Source of the DNA: Ziziphus jujuba
Taxonomy: Eukaryota; Streptophyta; Magnoliopsida; Rosales; Rhamnaceae
DNA length: 64,000 nt
NCBI RefSeq assembly: GCF_031755915.1
Contig: NC_083389.1
Span: forward strand, 27,783,501-27,847,500
Direction of reading: 5' to 3'
This document shows positions 32,341-43,293 of the stretch, piece by piece. The stretch's first letter is position 1, and every line of letters begins with the position of its first letter. The position numbers were made by a program, and so were the translations under genes. The notes under the pieces were generated by a model. The model saw nothing but the letters and a program-made list of their open reading frames with translations. It was not told the DNA's origin and did not search any database.

Positions 32341-32431
32341 ATTATAAATAAAAACCTTCCAGTTTCGACGGTTTCCTGGCTGGATGCTCCTGTCCGCATC
32401 GGATCTGGGGTTTCTTCGCTTTCTCTTCAAG

Positions 32432-32967
32432 GTATTTATTTCCTTTTTCTTTTCTTCTTTTTTTCTTTTTTGTTTAAATTTAAATTTAATATATTTTTTT
32501 TAGCTTTTTTCATTTTTTTATTTTTATTAGGAATATTGTTTTCCTCTTGATGCATTTTAAAGCCTCTTAATTAGGGTTCTTGTGGGATTGTTCTAATTCT
32601 CTTTCTTCTTATCGTGGATTTATGTGTATTTTACAGGTTTGTTGTTTTGCGTCTAACACCTGTGCTTTTATATATTTGTTTGAATCGATTTTTGCGTAGT
32701 GATCAGGCTTTGGGCTCTCATTTCCAAATTTTGGGTTTTGGGTTGATTTTAGCTTTTGAATTCTTATATTGCCCCAAAAGAAAATAATAATAAAATAAAA
32801 TAAAATCTCAAGCTGCATTGTTCGGTTTTTCTCATCTTTGTGATGAATATCCTGTTTTAATTTTCCATTGGTGGGGCATTTGGTTTTGCAATGATTTTTT
32901 ATTTTTATTTTTTAAATTGGTTTTTGGCGATTGGTAATTTAGCTTTTTGTTAAACAAATGAATGCAG
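32432..32967 (+). other. Predicted 5'-UTR intron of the transmembrane protein gene
   Basis: Donor ttcaag/gtattt after a CT-rich leader and acceptor aatgcag/ggtcctg, 0.34 kb before the start codon. Leader introns with T-rich bodies are common in constitutively expressed plant genes. Confidence 0.55.
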
Positions 32968-33309
32968 GGTCCTGTGCGTTGATTGGAAAGGGGAAATTTT
33001 GAGAAATTTGTTGTTCAGTGATTGATTGTTGATGGAAAAGTGCGAGATTCGTGCTAAACAAGTTGAATTTATTTTGTGGAAGATATCATAGTCTTTTAAT
33101 TGCTAGTCGAATTGGAAAGTGTTGTTTACTTGATAAAGCAAGATATATTTGTGGTCAACTTTCACTTTAGAGGCGGCAATTCTGGGTTATGAGTTGACTT
33201 CAAATATTGAAAAATCTCGGTGTTCTACGGATAAAAACTGTGAATTTTTTATCTTGGAGCAAGAGGAAGAGGTTAATATTCAGATTTGGTTGATATTTCA
33301 AACTTTGTA

Positions 33310-34678
33310 ATGGATAAAGAGTTTGAAGTTGATCTTGAAAGTGGGGTGGTGGTTAGTGATGAAGATTCAAGCAACACACCCGATTCAGGTGTTAAAAGAC
33401 AGGGTAAGACATTGATCACCAAGTTATATGGTGGTTTTGCTGATGGCTTAATTAAGGCTGATGATAGGGTGAGTTGTGGTGTTGCATCTAATACCCATGG
33501 AGTTTCTCCTCATAATGTCAAGGTGCTGGACGGAGAAGTGGTTGTAGATCATGTGGAGAAGACAGCAGTGAAGGAGAAACGGAAAAAGTCAAGCAATAAA
33601 AAAGCCTCCAAACCTCCTAGACCTCCCAAGGGTCCATCATTGGATGCAGCTGATCAAAAGCTAGTCAAGGAAATTTCTGAGCTTGCTATGTTGAAGCGTG
33701 CTAGGCTTGAGCGAATGAAAGCATTGAAGAAAATGAAAGCTGCAAAGGCATCTTCCAATGGCAACATGTTTGCCATGGTGTTTACCATTCTCTTCTGTCT
33801 GGTCATAATCTTTCAAGGTGAGACTTTCTGCTTGAGCTTGTGATTGCTTCTATTCTGACTGTTTTACAGTGTCTAAATTCTAAAATCTGGGTTGGTCTGG
33901 TAAATTTGATCGCTAAAACCTGTTACCAGGACCAAAAATGTTGTCTTTTGGTGTTATAAAATCTCTTATATTGAATTTCTTTCCCCCTAAAAAGAACCAT
34001 GGAAGGGTCAAATATAGTCACTTCAAATTGTATGTACGTTTCATATTTTTGGTAACTTTAAGTGCATTTATTGAATGTTTTGATGGGCTTAAAACATTTA
34101 TTTTTGACTGGTTTTCTTTTATGCTATCTGTATGAATCATCATAATATAGTCTTTGAACTCAACTAAAATGCTGCAAGGTGCGAGTTATGATCTGAAAGA
34201 GTTCGGTTGCCATATATATCCGTTTCTAAGCAATAATTGCGTTCTTGATCCAATGCTCTTATGCACTTTATTTTCTATTTTCTTTCTCATTTATTACTTT
34301 GGATTCACAAAATGGGCTTTCTCTGCAGGCATTTCATCTGGAAGAAATTCTCCTTTGAATTTCCAGGGATCTCCAGCTTCGACAGGAACAACAGAAGGTG
34401 GGTTGATCTCAGTCCAGCTCTATCCTAATCCACCTGCAAGTATCTCTAATGGACCTGGTTCCGAGTCTCCCAAGTATGTCACTGATTTGTGCTCCACTAA
34501 CCTGCACTTATTACAATTTACCAAAAAATAAAACTAACTACACTAATTACATGTTGCGAATGAGGTATATTTCTTTTTGGGTTGATTATAATATTTCCAT
34601 TTGGATTTTGCACTCTGCAGCATGGTAGAGCAGGTTGCTGGTTCAGATCCGCCTCAAAAGCTAAGATCAGCTGGATAA
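33310..34678 (+). CDS. Plant protein with one membrane span, function unknown (3 exons, 236 aa)
   Basis: Exons 33310-33817, 34329-34473 and 34621-34678 join in frame. The N terminus is acidic (VDLESGVVVSDEDSS). Residues about 95-150 are strongly basic (KEKRKKSSNKKASKPPRPPK, then a Lys/Arg-rich helix). A single hydrophobic segment (MFAMVFTILFCLVIIFQ, about 153-169) precedes a Ser/Gly/Pro-rich tail of about 67 residues ending in LRSAG. There is no signal peptide, so a type II or tail-proximal anchor is likely. I do not recognise a characterised family; similar plant proteins are usually listed as uncharacterised transmembrane proteins. The upstream TTG-initiated extension is not needed; the ATG at 33310 is the first in frame. 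Confidence 0.8.
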
Positions 34679-35029
34679 AATATTTATTAATTTGTTGAAG
34701 AACGAATCTCAAGTCACCCTTGGAAAGTTAAAATGCAAGTGCCAGTTTTACTTGCAGTTTTTGCACACGTGAGCTTCTGGAGCTGGATTTAACCCCTGTA
34801 TATATTAATGAGACTTGGGGTTGAGATTCAGTACCAGTTAAAATTTTACTAGTGTTGTTTAGGTGAGCCATTCATCTTTACGTTTTCATTCAACTTCAAT
34901 AGTTGCTAATTCGTAGATTTGTTGGTGTATTTCATCCGTATAAATTCTTCGAAAAAGAGATGTTTATGCTCTATTTTTGTGGATGTATATATTTGTGAAT
35001 TTTATATACATTATTTCTTTCTTTTTAAG
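34679..35029. other. 3' flank of the transmembrane protein gene
   Basis: AT-rich 3' UTR and intergenic DNA. No gene is supported. Confidence 0.4.
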
Positions 35030-35697
35030 CTTGCTAGCTTCATTGTCTCCTATGATAAATAGTCTATATTCAAGGGGATTTAAATCCCGGTGGCAATTAT
35101 ATAAATGCAATACCTTAATTTTCACCTATGGTGTGTTATTTTAAGTTTCCAGTGATTGCAATGGTAGATTCTAGTATATAACAGCATAAACCAACTAAAA
35201 CCTATTATAAGATGGTTTCCATTTGACTGAGCAATAACAGCCGCAAAACCAAAAGGATGCTAATAATATTTGATCGGAAACTCAAATTTAGACATCACCC
35301 AATAGAAATACGACAATATTTACAAGGTTTTCGTTCTTTCTTTCTCCTTTGATCCGGCCAGGCCCACCAAAGAATCAAAAGCGATTGAAAGGAATAATCT
35401 TTTTGGCCAGAGTTAAGGAGCCCTAAATCCAGATGAGCTTCGGCATTGTCTTGCACATTTAGGCCCAACCCAATCCCAGCAAAGCAAATCTCCATCCATT
35501 AATGTATCTCTATTTTTTTATTTTTTTTATTTTTTTTTTGTTGAAAAATTAATATATCTCTATTAGACATGGAACACGAAAATAAATAACATGAAATTCG
35601 ATTATCTATGGCTGAAAATTACTACTTCCAAGTTCTAAAGTCTAACTTATATGCAAGATCAAAGAAGAGTGAAGCTAATATTAGAGAAGAAAAAGAT

Positions 35698-36249
35698 TCA
35701 ATCTTTTTGCAGTGCATTGATTATGGCAGTAGCTATATCTGAAAGATCATGCACTATACTGTTCCTATCAGTGAGTGGAGACTTGATTGATCCAGAAAAT
35801 GCCTTTTCGCATGCATCGGCCTCCTTGGCAGCATCAGAAACGCCATAGTTTGCAAACCCATAATGGCATTCACTCAACGCTTGAATGGCTTGTGGGAGGC
35901 TGTATTTCACCACTGGGATGTACAATTCAGCGCAGTTTGCCAAGGCTCTATGCAACTCTGGCTCTGGGGCTTGCTTCAGTAGGGCTTGGATGTAATCCAG
36001 TGTGCTTGTTGTATTTGAGAGCACGATGTTGACCATTATCATGGCCAGTCCATTAAGATCAGCATTTGAGCTTTGTGGGTTTGATTCTAGGGATGAGATG
36101 CAGAGATCGTAGTGGGGTGTTTTCTTGCATGTTTTCTCAATCAGATTGTCGGGTTCTGCCTGTGGAAAAATTGAGCTTTGGGTTAATAATGGAAGCAGAA
36201 TGGAAATGTGGAAGAGGAAGATATATGCTGCAGAGAATTTGTGGTTCAT
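35698..36249 (-). CDS. Cell-wall/vacuolar invertase inhibitor, type A (183 aa, intronless)
   Basis: Secreted PMEI-domain protein. Such proteins bind and inhibit either acid invertases (C/VIF) or pectin methylesterases. A signal peptide (MNHKFSAAYIFLFHISILLP) is followed by the hallmark first disulfide pair in TCKKTPHYDLC and the second pair in ANCAELY and DACEKAF. The C-terminal helix reads SIVHDLSDIATAIINALQKD. The single-exon structure and length are normal for the family. Its closest relative is the copy at 43.3 kb. I call it C/VIF-like because of the fructosidase-inhibitor style of the cluster, but a PMEI role cannot be excluded by sequence. Confidence 0.88.
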   Translation of the reverse strand: MNHKFSAAYIFLFHISILLPLLTQSSIFPQAEPDNLIEKTCKKTPHYDLCISSLESNPQSSNADLNGLAMIMVNIVLSNTTSTLDYIQALLKQAPEPELHRALANCAELYIPVVKYSLPQAIQALSECHYGFANYGVSDAAKEADACEKAFSGSIKSPLTDRNSIVHDLSDIATAIINALQKD

Positions 36250-37193
36250 TTTTTATGGAAAGTGGAAAGTGAAAGATCGGGAAAGGTGAAAGGCTCTGCT
36301 CTGCAGTGGGTTTTGGTTTTCTTTTGGATTGTCAAATTTATACGCAAAGTAAGTGCCAGTTTTTGGTGATCTATATGGTTTGAGAGATTTAGAAGAAAAT
36401 GAAGAGTCTGGTTTTTGTAACTGGTCAAATCAAATATGCATCCCGTATTCCACTTTGATTATCCTGTAGTCATTCATGTAGCTTTACTACTGATTAAGAC
36501 ATTTTTGGGTTACGTCTGGAAAATTGTCAGCAACTTTTGGTCTCAAGAGTCATGTGAAAGTAAAAGGGGAAAGATATGCTTAAATACCTTTGCTAGTTTT
36601 AGGCAATAGGAAAGAGACAACCAATGCAAAACAACAAACCGAAAAAGCCAGCTTAAGAAGATGACAAAATTTTAAATACAAAAAAGTAGAAATGTATGTG
36701 TAAACTGTGTAAGCCGTGACCATGGATGTCAAGAAACTTTTCTTTCTCTTCCTTTCATATTTGTGCATGCATATATATATATATATATATATTTGGAACT
36801 TTCTCTTCTTCCTTTCTCCTTCCTCCCTTTTCTTTTTGTTTTTGGTGAGATCCCATATGCACCTAATAGCTATACTTGGTCAAAGTATAAATTGTGGATG
36901 AATGAGTTGTATATTGTGGTTTAGCCTATTTTTTGTTTGTTTTCTCTTTGACATCCACGGAACTTCTAATTAACCTCCTGGTATGAATGCATACATATAC
37001 ATATATATATATATATATATATACATACATTTGGTCACAAAGAAGTTCTATTTCTAACGCAAAAACACCTCACCAGGTTTACTAGGAAAGAAGTTCTCTA
37101 CAGATTTGTTTGCTTTATTCTTCTTGACCATGACTAAGTTGGGTTAAATGGAATGTAATTAAAGTATTCTTCTTGACCATGACCATGACTAAG

Positions 37194-37255
37194 TTTTGTT
37201 TGTAGCAAACGCTTAGAATTTGGAGTTTTGTTTGTAGCAAACGCTTAGAATTTGG
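37194..37255. repeat. 31-bp tandem duplication between inhibitor genes
   Basis: ttttgtttgtagcaaacgc..tagaatttgg is present twice in a row here but only once in the matching interval of copy 2 (about 44770-44790). A cttgaccatgac repeat lies just upstream. It is a copy-specific expansion. Confidence 0.75.
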
Positions 37256-37660
37256 TAACACCCAAATTTTCGTAGATTGAAATGGTATCTTTTGCATATT
37301 ACCTCAGCTCCCGAGATTTGCACAGCATAAGTTAAAGTAGTTCATTTTGATAAATCCTACCCATTTATAATTTGTCCGTATATTTTTGTAACATCTCTTA
37401 TCTCTTAGTGTATTGTAAATGATTTAAGTTTTTATATCCTGGTCAAAGAAAATAAGATCAAGAACAAATCACTAGATGCAAAGTTGAAAGCCATTTCAAC
37501 CTAGCCTAGTCTTTTAACATACAGGAATAGAGAGAGAACAATAGCCATATCAGCAGTGTTTTATGTCATAAATTAAAACTGTTTATTGATTATTAAGGAA
37601 ACATCACTACCACAAGGTAAAGATGAACGAAAAATGCTAGATTTTTCGATGTATCATCCA

Positions 37661-38191
37661 TTAAATCAGTAACCTCGCTATGGCTCTAGCAACACCGGAC
37701 GCGTCACATATATATTTGTTCGTATCCGTCAGAGGAGAGCTCCCTGATGAGAAACCTTCTTCACAAAAATTAGCTTCAAGTACAGCATCAGCGAAACCGT
37801 CTTCTGCAATATCATAGGCACCATTGATTAAAGCTTTAATGGCTTGAGGGAGATCAATCTCTAAAATGGCAATGTAGTTTTGACCGCAAGAAACCAATGC
37901 ATCCCTGTCACCTGAACCTTCCTTGAGCAAATCTTTGATGTGGTTCAGAGTACTTGTCGCCTTGACGTTTATTATATTGGCCATTATGAGGGCCAATTCA
38001 GGAACGTCTGCGCTGGAGCTTTTAGGATCTGAATGAAGAGAAGAGACACAAAGATCAAAATTGGGTGTCTGTTTGCATACGTCTTCTATGAGTTTTTCAT
38101 CCATTGTTTGGACCCTGCATTGTGTTATTGGTACATAAAGGATTATGAGAAAAGCATGAACAAGAAATGTAGCTGTTATAAGGCACTTCAT
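37661..38191 (-). CDS. Invertase inhibitor, type B (176 aa, intronless)
   Basis: PMEI-domain inhibitor with signal peptide (residues 1 to about 25, cleavage likely near TQCR). Disulfide pairs lie in DVCKQTPNFDLC and in VSCGQNY/NFCEEGF. The body contains SSADVPELALIMANIINVKA and the PQAIKALINGAYDIAEDGF helix pair, related to the PKFAEDG region of tobacco invertase inhibitors. Odd feature: an extra cysteine near the C terminus (NKYICDASG), where the sister copy at 45.2 kb has NKYVHDASD. This leaves an unpaired cysteine after the signal peptide. Confidence 0.88.
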   Translation of the reverse strand: MKCLITATFLVHAFLIILYVPITQCRVQTMDEKLIEDVCKQTPNFDLCVSSLHSDPKSSSADVPELALIMANIINVKATSTLNHIKDLLKEGSGDRDALVSCGQNYIAILEIDLPQAIKALINGAYDIAEDGFADAVLEANFCEEGFSSGSSPLTDTNKYICDASGVARAIARLLI

Positions 38192-38567
38192 ATTTTCAGG
38201 GTCTTGAGAAAATGTGAGAATTTGGTTGATGCTTCTATGAAAGATAGAAACCAGGGAAAGAGAAGTGGGTGCAACTTATGCTTGAGTTCCATTTCATTTA
38301 TAGGATAGAAGTTAAAAAAGGCCTTATCACAAAGCAAAAAAGAAATTTTTTTGGGCAAAAGGTGACATTAATTTGTTCCTCATAAATTCAACTGCCAAAA
38401 AGTAAAATATATTCTTTCTGATTTTGTCCTCTTGTATGGTGGATACTAATTTCTGTTTTATCTTTTAGTTTGTCATTAAAAAAAGCATTAAGAAAAACTA
38501 TAATTTTTGTGTCATCTTTTGTGCTTCTTGATATTTAATATTTCAGTGTCAGACAACGCAAAGAGAT

Positions 38568-38805
38568 AATTATCACCACACATATAAGAGCACTTACAAT
38601 CAACATGGTTTCTACCACTGGCAATGGTATAGCATTCCATAAACACTGGTCGCTAAACATCCAAATAACACCCATATAATTGTTCTATAACAAAACTATG
38701 AAAAATAAAAGTTATTCCACATACAGCACTAGGGAAAAATATGATGTCCCAGGAGCAAGTTCAAACACCATTAACTTGCAACTTACCAAGGTAATAGGAC
38801 CTCTG
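38568..38805. repeat. Second copy of the FCA intron 3 segment
   Basis: Collinear with 10165-10445: accacacatataagagcac, tatagcattcc, catccaaata, tgatgtccca and caaacaccattaacttgc. It is non-coding. Confidence 0.6.
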
Positions 38806-39439
38806 TGCATGTCAACCATAGTTTTTCTTAATGTAATTCCAATAATCATATATCTGCCATGTAAGATTTATAGAAGAAATAGAAAAGCAATAGAGGAAGA
38901 AGCTATTTGGAACTGTTGGATCTTTCTACTGATCTTGGATTGTGTATGAGGGAACTCCCATGGATAATAAATGGTCAGCGTCCACAATGCTTTTGCACAG
39001 CTCTATCTCATTCTTCTCTCCACAAAACTCCATTTTTAATTCCTTCAAAGAGTGGACGAATTTCAGATTTCAAGACTCCCAATACTGTGCATTATAACAT
39101 ATCTCCTTCCCCTGTGATGATGTTGATGTTGATCAGGAAGTTAGAGAGAAAACCACATGACAGATAATGACAAATGTGCAGATTTAGCAACTATGAATAT
39201 GGGTTGTATGTGTACCCATTCATTTGAAGGTAAATTTCAGCCAAGAATGAGTTGTTTAATGAAGCACCAAAATTTCTATATATATATATATATATATAAT
39301 CTAACGTCGCTAGTCCAGCTTGATCTTCTGTACTACGATTCAACTGCCACTTCTTCTGCGTGTCAGATTTCAACTGAATCGCCTATTCTCTTCTATTCAA
39401 AATTTTAAGAATAACACAGAGAATTGGTTCTCGGATATA

Positions 39440-39625
39440 CGGCGGCTTTGGACATGGAGTTGCCTGCTGCTCCGCTTGCCGCGAGGAAGAAGAAGAAGAC
39501 GAAGAACGAGCCCAACCCCCCAAACCCCACTTCCTGAAAGCGATTCGTTTTGCAGCGTTGGGTTGGGCCGATTCGATCAATCGTGGCCTGGCCTATCGAA
39601 ACTTCGGCCCACTTCGTTTTTGTAT
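39440..39625. other. GC-richer patch with a short ORF and TGGGCC motifs
   Basis: A 27-codon frame from 39452 (MELPAAPLAARKKKKTKNEP..) is followed by gttgggttgggccgattcg and ttcggcccacttcg. Composition differs sharply from the flanks. It looks like a displaced promoter/first-exon fragment of a housekeeping gene; the orientation is unclear. Confidence 0.3.
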
Positions 39626-40094
39626 TTTTGATCTTGGGCTATCAGAAAGGAATGTGTGTGTGTGTGTGTGTGTGTTTTTTTAATAAAAATTTGTTGATGG
39701 CATGGAAATTATCATAGTTTGGACCCAAACTTTCTCTTTCTCATGTAAAATAATTAGAAAATAAAGGATATATTTAAAAAAATTAAAAATTGGAAGGGTA
39801 AACGTTTGTGTAATTTAAAGTATTATTGATAATCGATAATAGAGAATGTCATTCTTTTCTTGCTACTAATCTCCTTGTAAATATTGGAGTTATATATCTA
39901 GCTTGTATGTAAGTAACTGGTTTATGTTGGAAGCAAAAAAAGGAAAACCAAAAAAAAAAAAAAAAAAAAAAAAACAGTGATGGTTTATGTCATTTTCACC
40001 AACTAAAAAATTGTTTTCTTAGAAGAATATTTTTGTGAACACTTTGTTCACAGTTAATTGAGCTTGCCTCCATCGTTTGAAGTATATAATCAAC

Positions 40095-40214
40095 CTAACA
40101 CATCTTCTAATACTTGATATAAGTTGGATTCTTTCACACACACACACACACACTAACACATCTTCTAATACTTGATATAAGTTGGATTCTTTCACACACA
40201 CACACACACACACG
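40095..40214. repeat. 59-bp tandem duplication ending in (CA)n
   Basis: acatcttctaatacttgat..ggattctttcacacac occurs twice in succession, each copy ending in a CA microsatellite (the second also has a short CGCG stretch). Confidence 0.85.
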
Positions 40215-40698
40215 CGCGCACACTTTGTTGGTGTGGTTTTGTTTTTGTCAATGTTCTTTCATTTGCAGCTTACCTGCTTCATTGACTCTTAGGATAAAAT
40301 GTCTTATATTCAAGGGGATTTAAGTCATGGTGGCAATCATATGAATGCAATGCCTGAAATTTCACTTGGTGTTATTTTATGTTACTAGAGATTGCAACGG
40401 TAGTCTAGTACCAGTGTGTGTGTGTGTGTGTGTATTAAATTCTACTGATAGTGTATAGGATCACATTATAACAGCATCAACTAAGGCCTATCATAAGATC
40501 AGTTTCCATTTGACTGAGCAATAACAGCTACCCAAATCTGGGGGCCAAAATTAACAAGATGCTGATAATATTGATGGGAACTCAATATTTACAAGGTTTT
40601 CTTTTCTTTCTTTTTTTAAAATTTTTTTTCAAACATTTGCCAAGGTATTGGACATACCAGGCCCACCAAAGAATCAAAAGCCATAGAAAGGAGACTTT

Positions 40699-42982
40699 GG
40701 GCTTGTTTGTTTCACCGGATTGGATGGGATTGTGTCCCAATCAGGTGTTTGGTAGCAAAAATAAACAAGTGGATAACTTAACCGCTACAGTGAAATAATC
40801 CCTCTAGAAGAGGATTAAACTGACCCGTCTCTCCCCCTGGGTCAGCTTTTTATCCGAAGCTCATCGAAGGCTGGTCTCTTTCGCTGGTCTCTTCCGCTGG
40901 TATCTCTGGCCAGATCAACCCCAACGAGGGTCATCCTCTTCCCGATTCCCACAAGCTCACACTCCGGGTATGCTTAAATTCTGAATTTTATTATTTTTTT
41001 ATTTCGAAAAAAATTTTCCCATTTTTTTTTCAATGAAATTTCATCAACTGGGTGTTAGATAATTTGTTGGATAATTTGTTTGGTTGATTGAAATTTATAG
41101 GTAACTTCGCAATATGGGAATACCCTTCACTCTGCGGACCACCAGGATTCAGGGCAGTTCTCATTTGCCGCTGCGGAGGCCGGAAGTTACATGACTTGCT
41201 TCTTTGCCCCAGATCACAAGCCCGAGACCTTGTTGACTGTTGATTTTGATTGGAGGACTGGGGTTTCTGCTCAAGATTGGTCCAATGTTGCTAAGAAAGG
41301 CTCTGTTGAGGTAAAGTTTTTCTTTTCTGATTTTTCTTTTCCGCAATTGGGTTTGGTTTATTGATAGAATTTAAGTTTGCCAAAAGGTAAATGCTTTTTA
41401 TATGTGGGAGCATAAGTTCAAGGCAAAAGAACGGGTTTCCTTGGCATTTTATATTTCCTAAAGTTATTGGTTTTGTTGTGGGGTTATCAAATTTATTCAT
41501 GGTTAATAACTGAGGTTTTTGATAAACCCATTTTGTGGTATTCTCATATGATAATTGGGACTGAAAGAGAAAAAGAAAGGTAAAAAGAAAGATTGGAACT
41601 TGGCTGTTCTATGTGAAAAATCTTGATTCCGATGTTATTGTAAGCATTAAGAAATGGTGCAAGTTATCGACATCATGTTTGTCAGTTAGCTGAAGCACTC
41701 TACTATGCTTATTGGTAGAGTGGTAGGTTGGCGATCAACCTTATCCATCTTTCCAAATCAGAATGGACAAATACGACCATGGCAAATCACTGTACTAAAC
41801 TAGATTTCTAAGGTCTAAAGACAAAAAACATAAGCTTTGCTACTTGGTCAGAGATAACTGTATATCTCCAGCTAAGGAAATGTGCTATTACCATACCTTT
41901 TAAGAGATATGTTTAGTGTCATTAGACAATCTTTACTGTGAAAATCTTCAGAGTACAAAAAGAGCATCCTGCAAATTTTTTTTTTCTTTTCTTTTTTTCA
42001 ACTATGCTTTGGTTAGTGTTAAAACGGTTGAGTGTATGATAACTTGTGAGCTAAGAACAAACCATCCTTTCTGTTGCCTTTATTAAGAGTTGTTGTGACT
42101 GAGTATGATTTTTAACGTAGTTGATATGTGTATGATTAATCCTATATGCATTAAATCATTATGTTAGGTAAAGAATAAGGAAAATTAGTTCTCAACTTCC
42201 CTAAATTCAATAGCTTTGAGAGTTTGAGGTATATCATTTCTCCTCAAGTTGCGTCATTGAATTAAATACTTCACAAATTTTGCAACTGGCAAGAATGGGA
42301 TGTTGAAACATTCTTATGATTTTATTTTATTTTTTTTGAATGTCAGCTAATGGAATTGGGGCTGAAGAAAATGTTGGATACTGTTACTACCATTCATGGG
42401 GAAATGTTCCATCTTCATTTAAAGTAAGCTATTATTTTTCTGCAGCAATTTTAAAAACAAAAAATGAGAATTCATTTGAAACTGTTCTTGATGCACAACA
42501 TCTCTTTTCAGAGAGGAAGAAATGCAGGAGCTCAACAAATCAACTAGCACCAAAATGACCGTGTTTACTCTTCTCTCAATTGTTATTTGCTTGTTGGTGG
42601 CAGGAATGCAGTTATGGCACTTGAAGACCTTTTTTGAGAAAAAGAAGCTCATTTAAATTTGAGTGGGTTTCAAGTTTCATGTCATTTATCTTGTGCTCTT
42701 GTAAATTATTTGCATGTATATATAAATATATAAATTTACAAATTTAATTAGATGTAATAATCTTTTTTTAATATAAATATAACTTCTAAAATTTTCATTT
42801 TAAAAAAATAAAAAATATAATTACAAAATAGTTCAATCCAGTCCAATCATGCACCAAACATGGGATAATTAGTCCATCATTCAATTTGAAACTATGTCAA
42901 ATATAGTACTGTACCATTCTATCCTATCCAATCCTGTCCGATCCTATCCGATTCGGATCTATCCGGCGTACCAAACGCCCCC
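40699..42982. mobile_element. 2.28-kb non-autonomous DNA transposon-like insertion carrying a p24 gene
   Basis: Delimited by comparison with the uninterrupted sister block. Left end GGGCTTGTTTGTTTCACCGG; the right end, read inverted, is GGGGGCGTTTGGTACGCCGG, so the termini are imperfect inverted repeats. Both flanks carry TTT (40696-40698 and 42983-42985), a possible 3-bp target duplication. GGG..GTTTGG termini with a 3-bp duplication point to a PIF/Harbinger-type element, but this is inference. No transposase is present; the interior is a gene fragment, as in Pack-type elements. Confidence 0.7.
40902..42656 (+). pseudogene. Transduplicated p24-delta (emp24/GOLD) gene, 5'-truncated
   Basis: p24-delta proteins are cargo receptors cycling between ER and Golgi in COPI/COPII vesicles. 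Exon-like pieces 40902-40967, 41101-41310, 42347-42423 and 42512-42656 join in frame. They read ISGQINPNEGHPLPDSHKL, then VTSQYGNTLHSADHQDSGQF within the GOLD domain, a coiled-coil part (LGLKKMLDTVTTIHGEMF, EEEMQELNKST), a membrane span (VFTLLSIVICLLVAGMQL) and the cytosolic tail LKTFFEKKKLI with the FF and di-lysine coat-binding signals. The signal peptide, start codon and first part of the GOLD domain are missing; a TGA lies upstream in frame. Introns are retained, so it was captured as genomic DNA. Changes such as HLHLK for the usual YLRER-type sequence suggest relaxed constraint. Confidence 0.8.
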
Positions 42983-43293
42983 TTTAGGGCCAGACTTAAG
43001 GACTCCCAAACCTCGATCCGCTCAGGCATTGTATGGACGTTTAAGACCAAACCAAACCCAGCATGGCAAAGCCTCAATCCATTAGACAATTTAGACATAG
43101 AACTCAGAAAACAACATAAAAATTCCATTATCTACGATTGAAAATTACTGGCTCTTCCAACTTCGTCTTACAACTATCTAAACACAGACCACGAACTTTA
43201 TCAAAGATCAGAGGAGAAGACCAGAGACCAATTTCAGAGAGAGAAAAAAAAAAAAATACTTCTATCTTTCACAAAAAAGAAACCAATAAAAAT

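Larger units (their letters stand above)
35030..38300. repeat. Segmental duplication, copy 1 (A+B inhibitor pair)
   Basis: The DNA around and between the two inhibitor genes at 35.7 and 37.7 kb recurs, in the same order and strand, from about 40260 to 45860. Shared non-coding landmarks include ttcaaggggatttaa, ccatttgactgagcaataac, ggcccaccaaagaatcaaaa, tttgtcaaatttatacgcaaag-like promoter DNA and cttagaatttggt. Copy 2 is enlarged by a transposon-like insertion. Confidence 0.85.
38301..40259. other. Spacer between the two duplicated blocks
   Basis: Not shared by the duplicated blocks. It holds the 38.6-kb copy of the FCA intron 3 segment, an unassigned coding-like piece (about 38890-39165), a GC-richer promoter-like patch (39440-39620), (AT)n at 39280-39298, (GT)n at 39654-39676 and a long poly(A) at about 39951-39974. 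No intact gene is supported. Confidence 0.5.

Noticed and set aside
41700..41760. tRNA-like wording (ggtagagtggtaggttggcgatcaacc)
   Set aside because: It lies in a p24 intron and does not form the acceptor stem and T-arm consensus needed for a tRNA.
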